The notes below the pieces were generated by a model, which ran no database searches, had not been told where the DNA came from, and saw only the letters and a program-made list of their open reading frames with translations. This document shows, piece by piece, positions 47,276-54,775 of a stretch of DNA of 64,000 nucleotides (positions are counted from its first letter, which is position 1; every line of letters begins with the position of its first letter). This stretch comes from Candidatus Flexicrinis proximus (GTDB lineage: Bacteria > Chloroflexota > Anaerolineae > Aggregatilineales > Phototrophicaceae), in assembly GCA_016712885.1 (NCBI GenBank), contig JADJQF010000016.1, positions 62,001 to 126,000 of the forward strand, given 5' to 3'. The translations under genes and the position numbers were made by a program.

Positions 47276-47683
47276 CTACGCGGTGACCAACTGCTGCTTG
47301 AGCACCGCCGCGCTGACCACGCCGTTATGGACGTGTCTGGGCGCGCCGTCCGCGCCGAGGATGAACAGCGTCGGCACGCTCACCACGCCCCAGCGCGACG
47401 CGGCGTCGGGCTGCTCGGTCGCGTCGACCCGCACGACGTGCAGCGCATCGCCCAATTCGCCCTTGAGCCGTTCCAGTGTCGGGGTCTGCTGCAGGCGGCA
47501 GGGTGCGCAGGTCGGGGTCGTGAAATAGACAATCGTCGGAATACCGCTTGGCGCATCGCTCAACAGCGGATCGCGTCCGCTTCCGGCTTGCGCCGCGCGG
47601 CCGAGCTGCCAGCGCGTGAACACCTGCCACGCCGCATAGCCTGCTGCCGTTAGAAGTGCCGCGATCAGAACCCGTTCCAGCAT
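47276..47683 (-). CDS. Membrane-anchored thioredoxin-like protein
   Basis: A 135-residue protein with an N-terminal membrane helix (about 4-22) and a thioredoxin domain. The active site is C59-A-P-C62 (YFTTPTCAPCRLQQ), cis-Pro in VSVPTLFIL. CAPC differs from the CGPC of classical thioredoxin. It lies between the sulfur-carrier activating enzyme and a DUF4395 gene, a combination common in Actinobacteria and Chloroflexota. It may reduce disulfides outside the membrane. Confidence 0.85.
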   Translation of the reverse strand: MLERVLIAALLTAAGYAAWQVFTRWQLGRAAQAGSGRDPLLSDAPSGIPTIVYFTTPTCAPCRLQQTPTLERLKGELGDALHVVRVDATEQPDAASRWGVVSVPTLFILGADGAPRHVHNGVVSAAVLKQQLVTA

Positions 47684-47696
47684 CGCTTTCGCGTCT

Positions 47697-47829
47697 CCTT
47701 GGGGGCGCTGCCCCCATTCCCCCGCAAAGGGTTGACACCCCCTTTGAACCCATCCTTGCGATCTGCTTTCGCTTGCGAGGCAGTCGCGGCAGGGGCGCCT
47801 CTGCCGGGTGTGGGGTGGAACCCCACATC
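47697..47829 (-). repeat. Intergenic hairpin repeat, divergent reverse copy (copy 14)
   Basis: Reverse orientation: e GGGGGC with GCCCCC; d AAAGGG with CCCTTT; c around CTGCTTTCG, loop CTTG, CGAGGCAG (imperfect); b CGGCAG with CTGCCG; a TGTGGGGT with ACCCCACA. Confidence 0.7.
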
Positions 47830-47841
47830 CTTCGTTGTTAA

Positions 47842-48288
47842 CTATCCCAATGGTGCCTGGCTGAAACCCGGCACGCCAAAGCGGTTAAGCTGGTAGTACA
47901 TCAGGCAGCCGACGCAGATATTGGCCCAGAAGTTCAGGTTCGCCAGGACGATTACGATCCCGACCAGCACCCACCCGAATGCCGGCGCGCCGCCCAGCAG
48001 TGCCAGCGTCGCGGTGAAGTTGAACACTGCGCCGACCCCCTGCGCGAAGCGGTGCGGTTCGGGGTGATCCGGCTGAACGTTTGGCTGGACGATGCCGCGC
48101 GGCTTGAGGACATTCAGATACAGCAGGCGGAACGGCGCGTATGGCGAGTTCAGCGCGGCCAGCAGCTGCGCGATGCCGACAAACGTCACCAGCGGCCAGA
48201 AATTCAGAATGAAACCGGCGGCCAACAGGACGATCGTCGCCGCCTGCCCGACTTTTAACCCGGATTGATCCACGCGGCGTTCGGCCAT
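47842..48288 (-). CDS. DUF4395 membrane protein
   Basis: A 148-residue protein with four membrane helices, typical DUF4395: DQSGLKVGQAATIVLLAAGF, then PYAPFRLLYLNVLKPRG, HRFAQGVGAVFNFTATLALL and NICVGCLMYYQLNRFG with the CVGC pair. DUF4395 genes often neighbour thioredoxin-like genes, as here, suggesting a redox partner. Its stop is 13 bp from repeat copy 14; the MoaD gene ends 6 bp upstream. Confidence 0.85.
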   Translation of the reverse strand: MAERRVDQSGLKVGQAATIVLLAAGFILNFWPLVTFVGIAQLLAALNSPYAPFRLLYLNVLKPRGIVQPNVQPDHPEPHRFAQGVGAVFNFTATLALLGGAPAFGWVLVGIVIVLANLNFWANICVGCLMYYQLNRFGVPGFSQAPLG

Positions 48289-48293
48289 GCGGG

Positions 48294-48566
48294 TTACGCG
48301 CCTCCAGCGATTGACGGGATGATCCGCAGCGCGTCACCCGCTTCGATTGGCGTATCGAGGCCGTCCAGAAAGCGCACATCCTCCTCGCCGAGGAAGATGT
48401 TCACGAAGGAGCGCAGGCTGCTGCCGTTAAACAGGTGCGGCTTCAGGTCAGGGAATTTTGTGGTCAGATCGGCCAGCGCTTCGCCGATGGTTGTGCCGCT
48501 CACATCTACCTGCGCCTGTTGGCCGGTATATGCGCGCAGCGGGGTGGGGATCTTGATTGAGGCCAT
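48294..48566 (-). CDS. MoaD/ThiS-like sulfur carrier with C-terminal GGA
   Basis: A 90-residue ubiquitin-fold protein of the MoaD/CysO type (SIKIPTPLRAYTGQQAQVDV, TIGEALADLTTKFPDL, FVNIFLGEEDVRFLDGLDTP, GDALRIIPSIAGGA). Carriers must end in Gly-Gly for thiocarboxylation; here an Ala follows, so cleavage would be needed. A JAMM metalloprotease of the Mec type is encoded at 53025. The operon order with ThiF-rhodanese, thioredoxin and DUF4395 supports a role in sulfur delivery, perhaps cysteine synthesis as in CysO. Confidence 0.85.
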   Translation of the reverse strand: MASIKIPTPLRAYTGQQAQVDVSGTTIGEALADLTTKFPDLKPHLFNGSSLRSFVNIFLGEEDVRFLDGLDTPIEAGDALRIIPSIAGGA

Positions 48567-48604
48567 TTACGGGGTGTTCTCCTTGCGGTTCTCGTCCGCT
48601 ATAC

Positions 48605-48636
48605 AACAAAAAAGCCAACCGTGCGGACGGTTGGCC
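48605..48636 (-). terminator. Terminator-like hairpin ahead of the MoaD operon (possible attenuator)
   Basis: On the reverse strand, stem GCCAACCG/CGGTTGGC (8 bp, loop of 6) followed by TTTTTTGTTG, 40 bp before the MoaD start. There is no upstream reverse-strand gene in the 300 bp before it, so it may end a leader RNA. No known riboswitch was recognised. Confidence 0.6.
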
Positions 48637-48952
48637 TCTGATTACCTCTACAGGTACGGTCAAACGTCCAGCCCGGGGGCAGTCGCGCAACAACACATCG
48701 CCATAGTCTTACAGGACATGGAGGGGAATGCAGCCGAAGATACCGCCGAAATGTTGACCATAATTCAACCTTACCGCGCGGGGAATGTTTTGACAAGTGG
48801 CGCGCGTTAAAAGTTGGATGAGCTTACCCCGTGAAATCTTACACCGGCCGGTTACGAAGCGGTTACGGACTCACTTCATCCCATCTCTGCCCTTTTTTGC
48901 GATTACTGGTCTACACTATCTGGATCATCTGGAGCGAAAGAACCGGCCCACT

Positions 48953-50686
48953 ATGCTTCATCGTCTTGCCCGTGTCCTGATCCTTCCGTGTCTACTCATT
49001 TTCGCCTTTGTTACCCCTGCCGCCGCCCAGCTCACCTTTACCGTCAATAACAGCGGGGACGGGACCGACAATTTCATCGGCAATAACGTCTGCGCAACGG
49101 TCAGCGGTGTTTGCACACTGCGGGCGGCCGTTCAGGAGGCCAACAACTCGGCGGTTGCCGACACCATCAATTTCAGTGTCTCAGTCGTCACGCTGACGAG
49201 GACGGGCGTCGACGATACGGCGGTCAACGGCGATCTGGACATCACGAATCCGGTCACGATCAATGGCGCGAACGCCATGATCGTAAACCGCACCGGTGAA
49301 CGCACCTTTCAGATTATCAGTGGCCTGGTACAGGTCAATGACTTGCAGGTCACGGCAGTGCGGACGGGTGACAACGGCGGCGCGTTTATGGTCAGCTCAA
49401 CACTTATTCTCGATAACGTTCATATGCACCACATCAACGCCAACGATGGCATGGCGGTTTTTGCTGCCAACGGCACGTCGATCAATATCCTCAACAGCAG
49501 CATCACCAACAACACCGGTTCTTCAGGCGCCCTTTACAACAGCGGAGCGGCGACTTTCACCGTCGTCAACACAACGATCTCCAACAATTTCGGTACCGCT
49601 GTCGGTGGTGTCTTCAACATCTCCAACACAGGCGACTTCTCGCGGTTCGAACACGTCACCATCACTGAAAACCTCACACTCGGGAGCACTGCGACCGATG
49701 CCGGAGGTATCCTTACCTTGGGCGATTTCGGACCGGTTTTCAAGAACTCGATTCTCTCCGGCAACGATCGCCGATTCTCGGGCCCCCCGGGGATTGACTG
49801 CGCGACCAATCTGGCCAGCAATCATCTCATCTCGCAGGGCGGGAATGTCTTCGGCTCGCTGATAAACTGCACCGTCACTTATGCTGGCGACCGCAATACG
49901 TTCGATGAAGGACTGGATCCCCTGACGGTACAGCTTTTCAGCGGAAACGCCTTCCATCTGCCGCAGGCGCTGAGTCCGGCGCTGTTTCTGGGACAGGAGT
50001 GTCAGGCACAGGATCAGAACGGCGACCCGCGCCCTGCGAACGACTGCACCGCCGGCGCGATTGAGGCGCCGCTGCTGCTGCTGACGACCAATGGCGGCTT
50101 CGAAAACGGCTTGAGCGGCTGGACGGTCGCCGGCACCAGTGTGAAGGCCAAAGACGTCGATCCGTTGGCCGGCCTCAAGCATCTGGAGTTGAAGGGCGGC
50201 AGCACCAGCATCCGCACCGTTTCGCAGAAGATCACCCTCGATCCATTCACGACACCCGTACCCGAATTTGTCGTCGTCGATCTCTACTATCAGGCAGTCA
50301 GCGGCACCTCGATCTTGAGTATCAGCCTAGAGTTCAGGCGCGAATTCGGCGAAAAGGTCAAACTCAAGCTGCCAGTCGTCAACGATACCCTTGAACGCCT
50401 GCCCGAAGACTACCGCCGTGCGACCTACCGGCTGCTGGTCGATCAGCGAGTCACCGATGAGCCGATTCTGACCGATCCGCGTGCCACGCCGCCACCGTCG
50501 TCGGTCACCTTCAAGCTGGTCGACAGCAGTCTCAGCGGCAAGCTGTATGTCGATGACATCCGCGTTTACTTCTACGGCGGCGAAGTCCAGCCCGGCGGCG
50601 GCGCGCGTGGGGCAGACCCCGGCACACGTGGCCTCCCGCTGCTGCCCCCGCCGCTCATCCCCGACGGCTTCCGCGGCAAGAACTAG
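48953..50686 (+). CDS. Secreted CSLREA-type beta-helix protein
   Basis: A 577-residue protein with a signal peptide (VLILPCLLIFAFVTPAAAQ). The CSLREA-like entry TVNNSGDGTDNFIGNNVC followed by CTLRAAVQEANNSAVADTI leads into beta-helix coils (LDNVHMHHINANDGMAVF, INILNSSITNNTGSSGAL, TISNNFGTAVGGVF). At about 430 the NGGFENGLSGWTVAGTS module begins. The C-terminus is PPPLIPDGFRGKN. ATG 48953 is chosen for the signal peptide; the frame is open upstream to 48797 but would place a long basic stretch before it. The 369 bp upstream hold the reverse-strand terminator only. Confidence 0.78.
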   Translation: MLHRLARVLILPCLLIFAFVTPAAAQLTFTVNNSGDGTDNFIGNNVCATVSGVCTLRAAVQEANNSAVADTINFSVSVVTLTRTGVDDTAVNGDLDITNPVTINGANAMIVNRTGERTFQIISGLVQVNDLQVTAVRTGDNGGAFMVSSTLILDNVHMHHINANDGMAVFAANGTSINILNSSITNNTGSSGALYNSGAATFTVVNTTISNNFGTAVGGVFNISNTGDFSRFEHVTITENLTLGSTATDAGGILTLGDFGPVFKNSILSGNDRRFSGPPGIDCATNLASNHLISQGGNVFGSLINCTVTYAGDRNTFDEGLDPLTVQLFSGNAFHLPQALSPALFLGQECQAQDQNGDPRPANDCTAGAIEAPLLLLTTNGGFENGLSGWTVAGTSVKAKDVDPLAGLKHLELKGGSTSIRTVSQKITLDPFTTPVPEFVVVDLYYQAVSGTSILSISLEFRREFGEKVKLKLPVVNDTLERLPEDYRRATYRLLVDQRVTDEPILTDPRATPPPSSVTFKLVDSSLSGKLYVDDIRVYFYGGEVQPGGGARGADPGTRGLPLLPPPLIPDGFRGKN

Positions 50687-50702
50687 CAGAGAGTCACCAG
50701 GG

Positions 50703-50743
50703 GCCAAATGCCAGCGGATAGTCGTTGTCCGCTGGCATTTGGC
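50703..50743. terminator. Strong perfect hairpin after the beta-helix gene
   Basis: A 16-bp perfect stem GCCAAATGCCAGCGGA (50703-50718) with TCCGCTGGCATTTGGC (50728-50743), 9-nt loop, 16 bp after the stop codon. It has no T tract, so it may be a processing or RNA-stability structure. TGTCCGCT recurs at 50760-50785. Confidence 0.55.
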
Positions 50744-50849
50744 AACATTGGCCTGCAGTTGTCCGCTCTTCGCTGGCACCTGTCCGCCGGCCGCATCTCT
50801 GTGATACAGTCACCCGCGTGACATTTCATACCCGACGAGACAGGCGTTT

Positions 50850-52013
50850 ATGCTTCCAAGAACAGCCGCCCTGACCCTGCTTTTATGTGTTGCCTTGGTC
50901 CCCGGCAGCGGCGCAATCGCACAGCCCCCGGTCTCGGTCGTGACCGTCGCCAGCGGCCTGCTCAACCCGCGCGGCGTGGCGGTCATGCCGGATGGCCGTC
51001 TGTTGGTCGCCGAAGCCGGCGACGCCTCCACGCGGCGCGAAACGGCCGGCCGTCTGAGCGTCTTCGCCGACCTCAACGACGACGGCGACTACGACGACGC
51101 GGACGAGCGCACGGTGGTGATGTGCTGCGTTCGCGGCTATAACACGCTGACCCACTTCGGCACGGGGCAGGATGAAGTCGGCGGGTTGGGCGATGTGGTG
51201 CTGCTGGACGACGGGCGTGTGATCTACACCCAGGATGACCCGTTAGGCGCCTATCTGCCCGACGGCGCGACGCGCGGACTCTCCGTCTACAGCCTCTCGC
51301 CGGAACCAGAATGGCGGCGCCTCGAAGTCACTCACCTTAGGGCGACCACCAACGCGCTCGTCTTCGATTCGGAGGCCGGCCTGCTGTATATCGCCGAAAG
51401 CGGCCTGAACCGCGTCAGCGCACTCTCGCTCGATGGGGTTATCGATCCGATCATCGAATTGAACGCCCTCGATCGCGGCCAGCAGCCCGTCCCGGCCGGG
51501 CTGGCGCTCGACCCCCGCACCGGCGATCTGCTGGTCGCGCTGTTTTCCGGCCAGATCCGCGACTACTACGGGACGGTCATCGCCTATATGCCCGAACACG
51601 CGCGGATCGTCCGCCTCAACCCGGCCACCGGCGACCTGCGCGACGAGATCACCGGGCTGACCACCGCCGTCGATGTCGCCATCGACGAGGCGGGCAATCT
51701 CTACGTGGCCGAACTGGCGACCGGCTGGCCCGCCGCCGTCATGCCCCGCGAATTTCCCTTGTTCGATCCCGCCGCCCCACCCGACTCCGGCGGTTATCCC
51801 CGCTTCAGCGGCCGCGTGACGATGTACCCGGCAGACGGCGGCGCGCCGCTCCGGCTGGCCGAAGGCCTCGATGCCCCGACCAATCTCACCTATCACGACG
51901 GGGCGCTGTACGTATCGGTCGGGCAGGGGACGCCCGGCCGTCCGATCATGGGACCGGATGGACTCACCCGCATCACCGGCTCCCTGCTGCGGATCACTGG
52001 CTTCCTGCCCTGA
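50850..52013 (+). CDS. Secreted ScyD/ScyE-like beta-propeller
   Basis: A 387-residue protein with a signal peptide (ALTLLLCVALVPGSGAIAQ). Six NHL-like blades: LLNPRGVAVMPDGRLLVAEA, GVGDVVLLDDGRVIYTQD-like, NALVFDSEAGLLYIAESGLN, AGLALDPRTGDLLVALFSGQ, AVDVAIDEAGNLYVAELATG and LTYHDGALYVSVGQ. The layout matches the ScyD/ScyE family, named from scytonemin clusters but widespread. Binding function likely; no catalytic residue is evident. ATG 50850. Confidence 0.78.
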   Translation: MLPRTAALTLLLCVALVPGSGAIAQPPVSVVTVASGLLNPRGVAVMPDGRLLVAEAGDASTRRETAGRLSVFADLNDDGDYDDADERTVVMCCVRGYNTLTHFGTGQDEVGGLGDVVLLDDGRVIYTQDDPLGAYLPDGATRGLSVYSLSPEPEWRRLEVTHLRATTNALVFDSEAGLLYIAESGLNRVSALSLDGVIDPIIELNALDRGQQPVPAGLALDPRTGDLLVALFSGQIRDYYGTVIAYMPEHARIVRLNPATGDLRDEITGLTTAVDVAIDEAGNLYVAELATGWPAAVMPREFPLFDPAAPPDSGGYPRFSGRVTMYPADGGAPLRLAEGLDAPTNLTYHDGALYVSVGQGTPGRPIMGPDGLTRITGSLLRITGFLP

Positions 52014-52020
52014 CTCTCGC

Positions 52021-52084
52021 CAGATGAGGGAGTCGAGAGGGTGATAACCCTCTCGCGGAGGTCTGGAGGCAGCGCCTCCACAAC
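52021..52084 (+). repeat. Intergenic hairpin repeat, 3' half (copy 15)
   Basis: CAGATGAGGGAGTCG, then d GAGAGGG/CCCTCTC (52034-52053), linker GCGGAGGTCTGGAGG and e TGGAGGC/GCCTCCA. Convergent gap. Confidence 0.8.
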
Positions 52085-52103
52085 CTATAGTACATCTCGG
52101 TCT

Positions 52104-52877
52104 CTAGGTGAAAAACCGGATCACCTCGGCGTTGAACGCGCCAGCGTTGTCCCAGTTCAGCATGTGTCCCGCGTCGGGAATCGTGATCAGCCGCGCACCG
52201 GGGATTGTCTTCGCCATACGCTTGCCCATACCGTGCGTGATCTTGTTCCGCGCTGCGATCATGACCAGCGTCGGCGCTTTGATCTGCGCCAGCGCCGCCT
52301 TTCCTTTATAGTCGTTGTTCGCCCGCCAGATGTTCCAGAAGTTGCGCGGATTGGCGATTTGCGGCGCGAACCCGCTCTCAAGCAGATGTTTGTCCGCCTC
52401 GTCCTGCTCGCCTAACTGCTTGATGATCAGCGAGACGACGCCGCGCACCCCGATCAGGCGCATCGCCGGGGCGGACAGCGTCGTGATCCACCACAGCAGC
52501 GGGTAATCTTCGAAGCCGTAATTGGTTTCGGCCAGGATCAGCCGCCGCACTTTTCCGGCGTGCCGCGCGGCCAGCGACTGGGCCACCGCGCCGCCCATCG
52601 AGTGGCCCAGCACATGCGCCGACTCGACTTCCAGCGCGTCCAGCAGGGCCGCCAGATCGTCGGCGAACAATTCCATCGAGTAAGGGCCGGAGGTCTGCGC
52701 CGATGCGCCGTGTCCGCGCACATCCGGCACGATCAGCCTGAAATGGCCTGCCAGTGCCTCGATTTGCGGCTTCCACTCGACGCTGCTGCCCTGCGCACCG
52801 TGGATCAGCAGCAGCGGTTCGCCCTCGCCATAGGTCGCGTAGGCAATTGCGGTTTCGTTTACCGTTACCCGTTCCAT
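52104..52877 (-). CDS. Alpha/beta hydrolase
   Basis: A 257-residue alpha/beta-hydrolase of the epoxide-hydrolase/esterase-like group. Oxyanion element LLLIHGAQGSS, nucleophile S93 in LGHSMGGAV, aspartate probably in LVMIAARNKITHG region, and H in PDAGHMLNWDN. The nucleophile is Ser, so it is an esterase, lactonase or peroxidase type and not a dehalogenase. ATG 52877. It is alone between two repeats. Confidence 0.88.
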   Translation of the reverse strand: MERVTVNETAIAYATYGEGEPLLLIHGAQGSSVEWKPQIEALAGHFRLIVPDVRGHGASAQTSGPYSMELFADDLAALLDALEVESAHVLGHSMGGAVAQSLAARHAGKVRRLILAETNYGFEDYPLLWWITTLSAPAMRLIGVRGVVSLIIKQLGEQDEADKHLLESGFAPQIANPRNFWNIWRANNDYKGKAALAQIKAPTLVMIAARNKITHGMGKRMAKTIPGARLITIPDAGHMLNWDNAGAFNAEVIRFFT

Positions 52878-52919
52878 AGACCCTCCCTAACGTGCGTTAT
52901 GGATCGCACCTGGGCATTT

Positions 52920-53012
52920 ATCCCAAACCCCATGACGGGGTCCAGAGGGCGCAAGCTTCTTGGCGGTGGTGCAGGAGAGCAATCTCCTGCCGGGTTTCAG
53001 GGCAGCACCCTG
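52920..53012. repeat. Rearranged intergenic hairpin repeat (copy 16)
   Basis: Module order differs: CCCAAACCCC, then d (CCAGAGGGCGCAAGCTTCTTGG), then b (GCAGGAG with CTCCTGC), then a CAGGG with CCCTG hairpin. The shuffled order suggests recombination between modules. Confidence 0.65.
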
Positions 53013-53024
53013 AGGAAATTCTAT

Positions 53025-53450
53025 CTACGAAATCGCCAGTTCCTCCGCGTCGAACTCGGTCCGGTCGTCCTTGAGCCGCCACACGCGCATATCGACCGCT
53101 TTTCCGTCCTGTACCTGCGTGATGATATAGACGAAGTTGGGCAGGGCATGGTCGCGGTCATAGATCGACGGGATGGCCGGCGAGTCCGGATGGCTGTGAT
53201 AATACCCGACCAGTGTCAGGCCGCGCGCGTCGGCGGCGTCTTCCTGCCGTGCCCAGTCCTGCGGCGTCATGGCGTAGCGGTGATATTGCTCCTCTGCCTC
53301 GAAAACGTTGGTAATCGGGTTGGTGTCGGCAATCGTAATCCCGTCCGGCGTGTGCGTGCCGAACAGGAACCCGCCGCCTTCGTTGGGGTAGGTGCTTTCC
53401 AGATGGGCGAAAATGCGCTGCTGTAGGTCTGAACTGAGGGTGATTTGCAT
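53025..53450 (-). CDS. JAMM (MPN+) metalloprotease, Mec-like
   Basis: A 141-residue protein with complete JAMM ligands: E24 (YPNEGGGFLFG), then H85-S-H87 followed after seven residues by S95 and D98 (HSHPDSPAIPSIYD). Small stand-alone JAMM proteins (Mec in mycobacteria) cleave adducts off ubiquitin-like sulfur carriers. A carrier with a non-standard GGA end is encoded at 48294. ATG 53450 gives the standard MQITLSSDLQ opening; the frame is open further upstream but overlaps the DinB gene. Confidence 0.88.
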   Translation of the reverse strand: MQITLSSDLQQRIFAHLESTYPNEGGGFLFGTHTPDGITIADTNPITNVFEAEEQYHRYAMTPQDWARQEDAADARGLTLVGYYHSHPDSPAIPSIYDRDHALPNFVYIITQVQDGKAVDMRVWRLKDDRTEFDAEELAIS

Positions 53451-53458
53451 AGTATTCC

Positions 53459-53929
53459 TTAGGCCTCGGCCAGGTTCCGCTGGATCTGGTTGATATGGTT
53501 GTCGCAGTGGTCGGCGTAGCGCTGCGCGACGTTGGCGACCGTCACCACGCCCCATTCCGGATGGACGCCGGTCATTTTCCACTGGTCTTCGCTCAGCGAT
53601 TCGAGCAGCGCCACGAAGCGGGCGTGCAGGCCGCGCAGGATCGCCAGCGAGGGCGCAATAGGCAGGCGGTAATCGGCCAACTCCGCCCACGCCGCCTGAT
53701 CGTAGACCGGGATCGTCGCGGGGTTCGCCTCGGTCAGCGGCTTCTTGAAGCGGAAGACCGCGCTCATATGGCTGTCGGCCAGATGATGCACGATCTGGCG
53801 GGTTGTCCATTCCCCCGGCACGCCGGAGTCGAGCATGCGGTCGCTCAGCGGCACCACAAGTGCTTCGAGTTCATCAGGGAAAGTACGGAGTCGGAGTATC
53901 GCTAACTGGCGGTCGGCATAGGGTGACAT
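53459..53929 (-). CDS. DinB/YfiT-type putative metal-dependent hydrolase or thiol transferase
   Basis: A 156-residue four-helix protein of the DinB superfamily, close to YfiT/BstA. The metal-ligand triad is visible as RQIVHHLADSHM and YADHCDNHINQI. The substrate may be a thiol such as bacillithiol. ATG 53929; its stop lies 8 bp before the JAMM gene start, so the two are co-transcribed. Confidence 0.82.
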   Translation of the reverse strand: MSPYADRQLAILRLRTFPDELEALVVPLSDRMLDSGVPGEWTTRQIVHHLADSHMSAVFRFKKPLTEANPATIPVYDQAAWAELADYRLPIAPSLAILRGLHARFVALLESLSEDQWKMTGVHPEWGVVTVANVAQRYADHCDNHINQIQRNLAEA

Positions 53930-53992
53930 TGTGAATCCTCGTACTCACTCGCAGCGCGGGATAATATACCTACTTTATCGTGAGTTATGGAT

Positions 53993-54142
53993 AATTTTGG
54001 GTTTTACCCCAAACCCCAACACGGATTTGCATCCCTGTACCCTACCTTTGCCTTTGGCTTCGCTTGCGAAGCCAAAGACCAAGAGGGAGTCCAGAGGGGG
54101 CAAGCCCTTTGGTGGAGGTGTGGAGGCAAAGCCTCTGCACGC
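53993..54142 (+). repeat. Intergenic hairpin repeat, complete (copy 17)
   Basis: a: TTTGGG/CCCAAA (ATTTTGGGTTTTACCCCAAA). b: GGAT/ATCC, degenerate. c: 11-bp stem CTTTGGCTTCG (54052-54062), loop CTTG, CGAAGCCAAAG (54067-54077). d: CCAGAGGG with CCCTTTGG. e: GAGGC/GCCTC. It is in a divergent gap, so it is not restricted to gene 3' ends. Confidence 0.88.
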
Positions 54143-54199
54143 CATATCCATATCTCATGTTACTTTAGTGGACAGCACACCGCACATCGAGACCCGTAT

Positions 54200-54613
54200 A
54201 TGACCGAGCCTGTCGAAAACCTGATCCTTGATCTGACGCAGCAGTGGACGCGGGCCTTTCAAACCCGCGATATCGAGCGCCTGAAACAGCTGATTACCGA
54301 TGACTATTCGGTCATGATCGGCGCGGAAGGCCAGCAAATCCTGCGCGTCGAGCGCGAGCCGTGGTTGAAGGTCGTCCCCGAATACGAGACGGTCAGCGGC
54401 AGCATCGACGACATCGCCGTGCGCGTCTATGGCGATACCGCCGTGGTCTGGATGCTCTATACGCAGGTGGCGCGCATTCAGGGTAACGATCGCAGCGGTC
54501 AGTTTGTCCTAAATGACGTCTGGGTCAAACAGGGCAACGAATGGCGCATGTCGGCCCGCCTGTCGAGCCGCCCCGATCCGCGCGGCGCCGCCCGGCCCGT
54601 GACCAGCCGCTGA
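54200..54613 (+). CDS. SnoaL/DUF4440-like NTF2-fold protein
   Basis: A 137-residue NTF2-like protein: LILDLTQQWTRAFQTRDIER, LKQLITDDYSVMIGAEGQQI, then VRVYGDTAVVWMLYTQVARI and NDVWVKQGNEWRMSARLSS. The pocket usually binds a small hydrophobic molecule. ATG 54200 has no strong ribosome site, but the frame opens into a repeat upstream. Function unknown. Confidence 0.75.
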   Translation: MTEPVENLILDLTQQWTRAFQTRDIERLKQLITDDYSVMIGAEGQQILRVEREPWLKVVPEYETVSGSIDDIAVRVYGDTAVVWMLYTQVARIQGNDRSGQFVLNDVWVKQGNEWRMSARLSSRPDPRGAARPVTSR

Positions 54614-54627
54614 ATCGTTTCGATATT

Positions 54628-54763
54628 TCACCCCAAACCCCGGCAGGAATTTACACGCCTGTACCTCTTATGTCGAATTGAACAGGCTTGCCTGTTCAAT
54701 TCGCAGGTAAGGGGGTCGAGGGGCGCAAGTCCCTCGCGGAGGCGTGGAGGCAGCGCCTCCACC
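54628..54763 (+). repeat. Intergenic hairpin repeat, complete (copy 18)
   Basis: b: GCAGG/CCTGT, degenerate. c: 13-bp stem CGAATTGAACAGG (54674-54686), loop CTTG, CCTGTTCAATTCG (54691-54703). d: GAGGGG/CCCTC. e: GTGGAGGC/GCCTCCAC (54744-54762). Convergent gap next to proB. Confidence 0.88.
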
Positions 54764-54775
54764 TCAACCCGTTCG

